The notes under the pieces were generated by a model. The model had not been told where the DNA came from. It saw only the letters and a list, made by a program, of their open reading frames with translations, and did no database searches. From assembly GCA_037039685.1 (NCBI GenBank), contig JAWNGF010000002.1, positions 3,844,001 to 3,908,000 on the forward strand: DNA of 64,000 bases. Reading direction: 5' to 3'. A program made the position numbers and the translations under genes. Source of the DNA: Ceratobasidium sp. AG-K. Taxonomy: Eukaryota; Basidiomycota; Agaricomycetes; Cantharellales; Ceratobasidiaceae. Positions 56,691-64,000 of the stretch are shown piece by piece. The number at the start of each line of letters is the position of its first letter. Position 1 is the stretch's first letter.

Positions 56691-56950
56691 GATGAAGTCA
56701 GATCACATTGTGTCAGCGTATGCAATGTATCTAATCAGATAAAGGGCGGCCCTAGATAAGATTTGCGTTTCGCGCCCTTCGCTTATACACGTCTCTGTCA
56801 TGCGACTTTTCGCTTTCTTCACTCGCCGACCACTAAACTACCCATGTTCTAAATCCTATAATCCAATCTCCTCTTAGATCTCATCCTTATACCCGGAACT
56901 GTAATTTCGACGCACATAGAATCACCGATAGACCTATAACAAGCAGTAAA

Positions 56951-58082
56951 ATGGTGGATGACAAAGTTCTCGCAGCACTTAAAGACATTGCATATGGCAG
57001 CGTGAGCGGACAACGTTTCCATGCGTTCTCGAGCTAACAGCGTATGGGATGTAGGCCGCCGGGATGATTTCGAAAGTATTCGAGCACCCATTCGACCTAT
57101 GCAAAGTCAGGCTGCAGGCACAGGTTCTCGATGCCACTCCTCGGTTCAATGGACCAATAGATTGTCTCTACAAAACTTGGAAATTTGAAGGCGTGAGGGG
57201 ACTTTATCGAGTGAGTCATATGGATACCCCGCTGATTTGGAGAGCTAATTTATGCAGGGCTTGCCCATGCCAATAGTGGGGGCGATGGCTGAAAACGCGA
57301 GCTTGTTCCTCACCTATAATGCCGTCCAAGACGCCCTTCTTCGGCACTCGCACTTTCACCCGAATAATGGTCACAAGATTACCTTGGACGGGATTGCAAT
57401 CGCTGGCGGAGGTGCCGGAGCAGCGGCGAGCTTTTTGCTGTAAGTGTGCCTATGTGTTTCGTTCGTACATTGACACTATTTTGGGTGGTAAAGCACACCT
57501 ATAGAGCTCATTAAATGCAAGATGCAAGTTCAAATGATCGCTGCTGAAGCACACGTTACACCTGTACTCGCAGCAACGGGCGTCGAAGCCTCGGTAACAG
57601 CTGCTCTCACTCGCCCCGGCTTTAGTCAACTAGAGGGCCCCATTTCCCTCGTCACGTCAGTCATCAAGAGCTATGGGTTTCGCGGGCTCTGGCTCGGGCA
57701 CACAGGCACGCTCATACGTGAAACGGCTGGCGGAGCTGCGTGGTTCACTACCAAGGAGGCAATCTGCCGTGCACTTGCTCCGGACCCGCGTGACTTGAAG
57801 CTGCACCAGTCTGCGTTTGCCGGAGCCTGTGCTGGCGCCGCGTTTAATATTTTAATATTCCCCGCCGACACCATCAAATCTACAGTGCAGACTGAGGAGG
57901 ACCTCAGGCCAAAGTCTGCAGGTCAACCACGACCAACATTCTTGGGCACCGCTCGTGCAATCTGGCGCGCACAAGGAATTAAGGGTTTCTATGCCGGAAT
58001 GGGTGTAACTGTGGCAAGGGCCATTCCCAGTAGTGCCATAATATTTGTGACTTACGATGGTCTGGTAAAATACTTTGGGTAG
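56951..58082 (+). CDS. ORT1: Mitochondrial carrier, ornithine/arginine transporter type
   Basis: Inner-membrane carrier of the SLC25 family, probably exchanging ornithine for citrulline or protons between matrix and cytosol. Three repeats are present. Repeat 1 runs from LKDIAYGSAAGMISKVFEHP with signature PFDLCKVRLQ and ends FEGVRGLYRGLPMP. Repeat 2 has signature PIELIKCKMQV and GFRGLWLGHTGTLIRETAGG. Repeat 3 has signature FPADTIKSTVQT and GIKGFYAGMGVTVARAIPSS. Exon joins: SAAG across intron 1 and FLLTPIELIKC across intron 3. About 310 residues with no break. ELIKCK in repeat 2 and the RETAGGAAWF element are typical of ORT1/Arg11-type carriers. Confidence 0.85.
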
Positions 58083-58233
58083 TGTGTTGTACTTGCCTAT
58101 TTCGAGCGTTACGAGCATTTAACCATTGAAGCTGTGCTTAAAGTGATCGTATGATTCATGCTGTATTCATACCCAAGGCAGTGGCATAGCTGATATCAGC
58201 CATAGTGACTATAACAAATACGAGTTCAACACA
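58083..58233. other. Short intergenic region between convergent genes
   Basis: 151 bp between the stop codons of the carrier and SDR copy 3; the 3' UTRs must be very short or overlap. Confidence 0.6.
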
Positions 58234-59634
58234 TCAGTGCGCCTTGACCTGCTGCTCTAGCCATGTCCAGAGGTTCTGTCCAGCCAACTCGTCATTGGTG
58301 TCAGCACGAGGTTCTACAGCCCTGCCCCAAGGGATCAGATACTGTGGAAGACTTTAGCTCAAACGTTCTCGATAAACATTATCAACCTACTTTTCCACCT
58401 AGCTCTAGCCCTTCAGGAGTGGCACCCGCATACAGTTGGGTCAACGCGCCAGCGGCAGGAGGCCAGAGCAATATATAGTCCTAACAACGTATAGGCATGT
58501 ATTTGGACTACTTTCCATAGATACTCTTCGACCAGGCCATTACATACCAAGATGTATTCCGCCGTACGAGTTACAATGTTGACTGGAATATGTCTCTGTA
58601 GCTCAGTCTTGATCGGGCCTAAAGAGTCATGTGAACCAGGGAGATTAACCGATCCGCCGCCTTGACATACCTGGATGAACGGCAATGGAAATAATGCCCT
58701 GGTCCCGATACCTACGATTCAGCTCATTGGAAAACACGATGTTTCCCTGTAGTCCCGTCAGTCATTCAGGGTCAACCAGCTAAACTTGAACTCACCCATT
58801 TGCTCTGCCCATATAATTGATGAGTTCCTATTTTTCTCCTAGCTTCGTCGGCTGCAATGCTATTTGGTTCAATAGAAGCATAGTCTACCCCGCCCTTCGG
58901 TGCAAAGCGATGTCCGCCACTCGAGGTGTTTATGACCCGAACATGGCCACCTGTAGGGAGAGGCGTTGGAATAATTGACCTAATGGAAAACACGCACATA
59001 CCAGCGACTTTACTTGTTTTGGCCGTGTGTATCAGTATTGGTAGAAGGAGCGAGGTGAAAAGGTAGTGGCCAATTACGTTGGTACCAAACTGAAGGTCGT
59101 AGCCATTTGACGTCTTCATATCGAGTGGCGGCATCATAACCCCACCACTGTTGAATAAGATATGGAGCTCTTGTTCTTTTCTAAAAGGAAGGTTTTCAAG
59201 TATTTCACAACCACATGTCATGAAACGCACTCCTTGAATTCAGCAGCAGCTTTCCTTACACTATCCAAGTTTGCGAGATCGAGCTGAAGAAAATTGGCCA
59301 GTTTACCGCCAGTCTCTCTTTTGAGCCATTCTATGGCTTCTTCAGCCTTCGATCGGTTGCGCGCCGCCAAGTAAACTCGAGCCCCATGGTTCAAGAGCGC
59401 CTACAAAGTCAGCAGTCAATACTGAACGCTAAAATCAATTGAAGCGATCGAACTTTGCAGGTCTCTTTGCCAATTCCTGTGTTTCCGCTAGAGAGCGGAT
59501 GCGTTTAATGCCGGGAAATAACCAAACTGAATTACCTACCCGGTGACAATCGTAACCTGGCCCGACAAGTCAGGGATCTGGTCTGAGGACCAGTTGAGCT
59601 TCCCTGGAAATATTTCTGATATGACGTTGCCCAT
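58234..59634 (-). CDS. Short-chain dehydrogenase/reductase copy 3
   Basis: Third paralogue of the genes at 1-3.7 kb. Start MGNVISEIFPGKLNWSSDQI, then DLSGQVTIVTG leading across an intron into the cofactor loop, LLNHGARVYLAARNRSKAEE, FLQLDLANLDSV and LHILFNSGGVM, where the usual NNAG reads NSGG. NTSSGGHRFAPKGGVDYAS carries the catalytic Ser and YGQSK the Tyr/Lys pair. VVFSNELNRRYRDQGIISIA, PWGRAVEPRADTND and LWTWLEQQVKAH complete it, with TGA at 58234-58236. It has eight or so short introns at positions matching copy 2. No frameshift. The catalytic tyrosine is retained, unlike copy 2. Confidence 0.85.
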
Positions 59635-60110
59635 GGTCGGAACGGGTGGCCTTTCGCCAAAGGGAAGGCAAAGCTTAAGCCGAGAGTGTGGTGGTTGCGA
59701 CCACATGTAGTGACGTATCCCAGCCCGACCCACGTGGACAACTTCATCTACTTGGACAGAATAAGAGTGTACTGCAGTACTCGCTGTGTGACCCTCTAAA
59801 TCAGCTTGCCACACAGCAGTGATGCGAAATAGGGCCAATTATACGACCAGTATTACAAGTTTTTGTATCAGAGAGCGAAACTCAAAAGTAGCAAGAAGGG
59901 CGCAGTGGGGCGGCCTTGAAGAGGTTTTGGCTTCAGCAAAAGCCAAGCAATCGTAATTATAACCATAGTTATGGGGAAAAAAATCAGACATATCGGATCT
60001 GAACTAGAAAACTTGGTAGGCGACTAGCACTGGCGTTGACCGATGAGCTAGGCTAGTGAGTTGGATTTTGAGTCAAAATGGAGGTGACATAATGTCCTCA
60101 AAAAGAAAGT
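59635..60110. other. Intergenic, nothing recognised
   Basis: 476 bp between SDR copy 3 and tRNA-Ala copy 2; no gene seen. Confidence 0.5.
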
Positions 60111-60196
60111 GGACAAGTCCGGATTTGAACCGGAGACCTCTCGCATGATACGTAAACAATGCTAAGCGAGCGCGCTACCAACTGCGCTACATGCCC
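60111..60196 (-). tRNA. tRNA-Ala(AGC), intron-containing, second copy
   Basis: Mature sequence identical to the tRNA at 36499-36584, including G3:U70, the D and T arms and anticodon AGC. The 14-nt intron has the same position and length but differs at six bases (TTGTTTACGTATCA). It lies 292 bp downstream of HypX-like copy 2, as its twin lies downstream of copy 1. Confidence 0.95.
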
Positions 60197-60488
60197 TTAT
60201 CTATTCTCATAAAAGTACAGTTAGATACCACATTTGCCGCATTGGCTCTTTCAATACCCTAATGCACTCATTCCTGTCTGCCTCATCATCCCCATACCCT
60301 AACATGATAATCTAACCGGAATCAATTATTGCGTGATACCATACAAATCAGAAATACAATTGAGAGCCAAAAGGCAATACAAATAGAACGAACGGGTGGA
60401 GTAATCTAGCCAATGAGAAGAGGGAGACCAAACGAGTGTAAAGCAAGTTGTAAATCGAATATCGGCGATCATGATTGAAGGCGGCCCT

Positions 60489-63400
60489 TCAATTAGGGGT
60501 GTTGTTATAATAGCATGGGTAGAGAACCTCCTGACCCTCTCCTGCTACTTGAACCTCGGCCTTTTTGGCGGGCTCACCGGTAGCAGTACCCGGGCGGACC
60601 ATCGACTTGATCGTCGTGCCAAACCAGCGTGAGATGCGAGCAGCAGGAGGAGGTCGAGTGCGAGCCTTGGCCCGGGCTTCGTTGGCTTCGGCAGCGCGAG
60701 CGAGGTCCGTTGTCAAGTCGCGCGAGCCCCATTCGACAGACGACCGTGAACGACGGAGGGTCCGAGTAACGAGATGTGGAGAAGGGACTTGGAGCGCAGC
60801 GTTGGGAACTGGGGGAGCGTCTGCGTCTAATTCGGGAGCACGAACGGGCGCATCGCTCTTGCGACGAAGTGATTTGACAGTCGCCGCAAATGAGCGGCTT
60901 CGCCCACGACCTTGCTTGGTTGAGACGTTGTCCGGAGCCAACTTCCCTTCGTCGATGGGATCCACCCTACCTTTGGGTGTCTCAGGTGGGGCTATATGCG
61001 CATCGTCGCTCGACCGTGTGACGCTCGATCCAGCCGAGAGCGCAGGCATTTGCACTTCCTCGCCGTTAATCGAAGGCGCCAAGCGCAATGTCGAGGGGTG
61101 ACCCTGCTCAGATGGAGGGGCAGGCTCGACGGCCGGGAGAGTCTCCTGCCACGCCTCGCTCTGTGGAGGAGCAGGTAGAGCAATCCATCCCCACTCGACA
61201 CCAGTACCAGCCGTCCATCCCTCGGCGTGGTCAAACGCGTCCTTTTCTTCCTCGTCTAGCTCTCCCTCCTTGCGCCGATGCGTGGCAAAGCGCAACGGAG
61301 TCGAGGTGGGTGCCAGCTTGCGTACGAATGCACGACGGCGGCTCGCGTAACGTTTGGAACGCTCGGGATGATAAAAGTCGAGCAACATTTGAGAGAGTTC
61401 AGCGTGGCGATAGGATACGAGGGGGCGGGTAAACGCGGCGTGCGTAGCGAGCTTGTTGGCAAGCAATGCGTCGGTGAGGAGGCGAGTGGAATCAAATTCA
61501 GTCTTGGCCCGGGTCCATGGAGCAGTCTTGTACTCGTTGATCGCGCTAACACGTTCTGCGGCCAACCTCCTCACGTACGCTTTGGTCTGCTCAACGTATC
61601 CGTCCACATCGCCGCCCTGCATGACCTCGTCGACAAATCCCAGCTTGCACGCTTCGGCGGCGCTCATCGGAAGCATGCCTCGGATTGCCTTGTGCGCCTC
61701 GGTATCGCCCGCACGCTCAAAGAACGAATATGTGTGGAACTCGGAACCATACAAGCCAACTCCGCGGTAGTGGGGGTTGATGACGGCAGATTCCGAGGCA
61801 AGAACCACATCAGCTGCAGTAGCTAAGGCAAATCCTCCGGCAGCGACGTTGGATCGTACAGACGCAACGGTCAGAATCCCACGCTCAGCGAGACTAAGGC
61901 CAGCTAGGGGCTTGAAAGTGTTGTCGACTTGGGGGTTCTCAGCGAGGCGCTTGGCCACAGAGGACGAGTCAGAGATGAAGAGCTCGACGACGTCGTTGAT
62001 GGCGTTTATGTTCTTCCAGCTCTCGAGCGAAGGGTCATCGCTGCCTTCAATAGTGTTGAGAGCGATACCGTTTGAAAAGTACGAGCCGCCCTATACAACT
62101 GGTTAGTTTGAACCAGTAACTATCCACTCCCAGCCCACCATCAAGACCAAAAACTTCAAGTTGCCCCGTTCTGGGCTCGTAGCCCATTGGATGGCAGCCA
62201 AGAGCTGCTGACACTGATACGTTGTGCACGCCCCATTGCTATCAACAGGTCAATGACTGAACCGCGGTGCATATATGCAACACTTACTAGTAATCAAAGT
62301 AAACATAGACCGCCTTACCACCATCGCGCAACTCCTCAAACTCCACCCAGGTCTGCTGCCAGGTTCCCGGGCGGCGCAGCCACCCGAGTTCGACCTCCTT
62401 GTCCTCTTCGTTGGTCTTGCCTGCCACCTTCCATTCGCGTCCGCCTTGCAGAGCAGCTCCGAGTCCAGCAGCCCGCAGCCCATCCTCGGCTGGTAACTTG
62501 GGATTCAGTCCACCAGACGTGCCTTTGGGCAATGGCACTCGCACGTGGGTGAGCCAGAGCCCATACCCGCCCTGGCGTCCGTGGTCGGGAGTCTTGATGA
62601 GGACTGCACCATCGCGGGTGGCTACAACCCTACCAACGGGAAGATGCTCGGTCCAGCTTGGGAGACGGTTCTCTTCGACCCATGCACCATAGATGAACAG
62701 GTTACGGCCTTGAACAGTTGCCGAATCGCGAGGGTCGAGCCAGCGAACAAGTATACCAGGCTGGCTGTCGCCGGCACGGATAGTGGCCGCGCATGCTGCA
62801 GCGCTATGAATGCGGGGATCACAGGCCTTGGCACGATCAGCGGGACGGAGTAACGGACGAGTGTGGGTAGTCAGGCCAAGGAAGGGAGCCTTGTGGGTGA
62901 CCGAGAGCTTGGCGTCTGAAGGGGGCTCGAGGTCTACCGGGAAATCTTGTTTCAGCGGCTCCATCGATTCGCCCAGGGTGGTTGATGTAGGGGTTGATAG
63001 TAGCTCATCCCCGGTCTGCGCAAGTTTTCCAGTTGCACGCTGAAGGCTGGCAGTGTTGATCCTCTCCAAGGCAGCGAGCACGGCGACTACTGCAGCCCGA
63101 GTGACATGACCACGATAGAGAGCGGCCTTGGTAATCGATGCGCAAGCTGTCCCGTCAATTTCAGGCATCGCTGGTAGTTCAAATTGCTCCCACGCCCACA
63201 CCGGGCCTTGGTCAAACTCTTCTTCGGCTTGCAGGACGGTGACAGCCCAGTGCGAACGGGGTTTCGTGGGAAGAGGCGCCGACGCCACATTGTTGAGCGT
63301 TTCAGGGCCGCTTGCCGAAGATCCAGTGTCACCCATCAGAACCTAAAATCACTCATCAGCATCATCTTTGCCCAAAACGAGTTGACGCAATGCGCACCCA

Positions 63401-63722
63401 GTCCAAAGCGCTAGGGCCGGCGTCACCAGGTGCTCCGGGATGGACGATCAAGGTCAGGTACTAGGGGCTCGGGTTAGCGTGTATCGTGGATGGATCGGAA
63501 AAGCCAATGACGCACCTTGCCATACAGTTCCTGAGGAACTTTACGCGTCAAAAATGGGCACAGAATAATGTCTGGGTAAGCGAGATTGGCTGCCTCGATC
63601 ATGGCCTCGGGAGTCGTAGCGTATTCGACAATTATGTGGTGCCCATAGCTGGGGCCGGACAACAGAGTAGATACGCGTTGAGAGAGCGAATTGTGAGCAG
63701 TAACAAGGAAAAGAATGCGCAT
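60489..63722 (-). CDS. HypX-like formyltransferase/enoyl-CoA-hydratase fusion, copy 2, intact
   Basis: Complete homologue of bacterial HypX/HoxX. Exons are 63516-63722, 63403-63465, 62288-63342, an exon of about 100 nt near 62133-62232, and 60489-62090, giving roughly 1008 residues, against about 550-570 for bacterial HypX. Formyltransferase domain: MRILFLVTAHNSLSQ, HPGAPGDAGPSALDW, WAVTVLQAEEEFDQGPVWAW, ADRAKACDPRIHSA, NLFIYGAWVEENRL. Crotonase domain: RGILTVASVRSNVAAGGFAL, NPHYRGVGLYGSEFHTYSFF, MLPMSAAEACKLGFVDEV, MLLDFYHPERSKRYASRR. A basic, Ser/Pro-rich extension of over 200 residues follows (GRGRSRSFAATVKSLRRKS) and ends VLYPCYYNNTPN. By analogy it uses formyl-tetrahydrofolate and CoA, possibly releasing CO; the fungal role is unknown. 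TATA box 52-58 nt upstream. Confidence 0.9.
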
Positions 63723-63773
63723 GTTGAAAGAGAGGGAGGACAAGTCAGGGGAGCCGAGTGAGAGAGGCGAGTG

Positions 63774-63780
63774 TATATAA
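63774..63780 (-). promoter_or_regulatory. TATA box of HypX-like copy 2
   Basis: TTATATA on the minus strand, about 52 nt before the ATG at 63722, at nearly the same distance as in copy 1. Confidence 0.55.
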
Positions 63781-64000
63781 TTGACCATTTCAATTCAATA
63801 GGCCCTCAATCTATCAAGGCAGCTTCCCTCAACGGTTGACTCCGTCCGGCAGTTAGCTTCTCGGCCCTCGCTTGAACTGGTATCAACGTTAATCGAAGAC
63901 TAGCTTGGAATTTTGGCGCGGACCAACTTCGAAGCCTAACTACTCCGTGGGAGTCAACGGAGACGTACGCATCCAGGGCCATTCGCTCATTCGGCTACGG
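63781..64000. other. Upstream flank of HypX-like copy 2
   Basis: 220 bp to the window edge; no gene recognised. It does not continue the similarity to the sequence upstream of copy 1 in an obvious way. Confidence 0.4.

Larger units (their letters stand above)
60111..63780 (-). repeat. Segmental duplication, right arm: HypX-like gene plus tRNA-Ala, inverted
   Basis: Same content and order as the left arm (33336-36584) on the opposite strand: TATA box, HypX-like gene, tRNA-Ala. The arms start about 23.5 kb apart and share no further collinear genes within the window. Confidence 0.8.

Noticed and set aside
1..64000. Transposons, LTRs, CRISPR arrays or viral insertions
   Set aside because: No reverse transcriptase, transposase, integrase motif, terminal repeats or spacer-repeat arrays were found; the gene structure is nuclear eukaryotic.

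Overview
This is a stretch of a filamentous basidiomycete nuclear chromosome. The evidence is direct: nearly every gene is split by short (about 45-70 nt) GT-AG introns, there are no operons, TATA boxes lie roughly 50-80 nt before several start codons, two intron-containing tRNA-Ala genes are present, and the protein set is typical of Agaricomycetes (F-box/LRR protein, 7-TM receptor, tandem wax-synthase-like acyltransferases, CBM1-tailed copper oxygenase, pepsin-type protease). A Rhizoctonia-like fungus (Cantharellales) is my best guess, from memory of similar proteins; the sequence alone does not prove it.

Layout. 1-5.4 kb: two tandem short-chain dehydrogenases (the first cut by the window edge) and a zinc polyol/alcohol dehydrogenase. 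6.3-9.7 kb: an intronless bacterial-looking flavin disulfide oxidoreductase and a secreted protein of unknown function, both with frameshifts. 11.5-17.8 kb: a secreted lytic polysaccharide monooxygenase (LPMO) candidate, cystathionine gamma-lyase and an aspartic protease. 18.6-20 kb: an NmrA-like protein, followed by a 4.7 kb stretch without recognisable genes. 24.8-33 kb: F-box protein, EI24/RRT8-like membrane protein, glutathione transferase and a methyltransferase. 33.4-36.6 kb: a HypX-like formyltransferase/enoyl-CoA-hydratase fusion followed by tRNA-Ala(AGC). 37-40 kb: a long Ser/Pro-rich protein, then 3.4 kb without genes. 43.3-48.4 kb: a second NmrA-like gene, a 7-TM receptor, PMP3 and a small conserved protein. 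49-56.7 kb: two wax-synthase-like genes, exosome subunit MTR3, a histidine acid phosphatase and a DUF1770/ATG43-like protein. 57-59.6 kb: mitochondrial ornithine carrier and a third short-chain dehydrogenase. 60.1-63.7 kb: an inverted second copy of the tRNA-Ala/HypX segment.

The most striking item is the pair of HypX homologues. In bacteria HypX makes carbon monoxide from formyl-tetrahydrofolate for the active site of [NiFe]-hydrogenase. As far as I know no such hydrogenase exists in these fungi, so an intact fungal HypX with a long fungal-specific C-terminal extension, duplicated together with a tRNA gene, points to an undescribed use of this chemistry. Copy 2 (minus strand) is open throughout; copy 1 carries two single-base deletions.

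Six genes carry one to several single-base frameshifts, mostly deletions, while the reading frame on either side stays well conserved. This could be residual assembly error or recent gene decay; the two cannot be separated from this sequence alone. Coordinates of multi-exon genes below run from start to stop codon and include introns.
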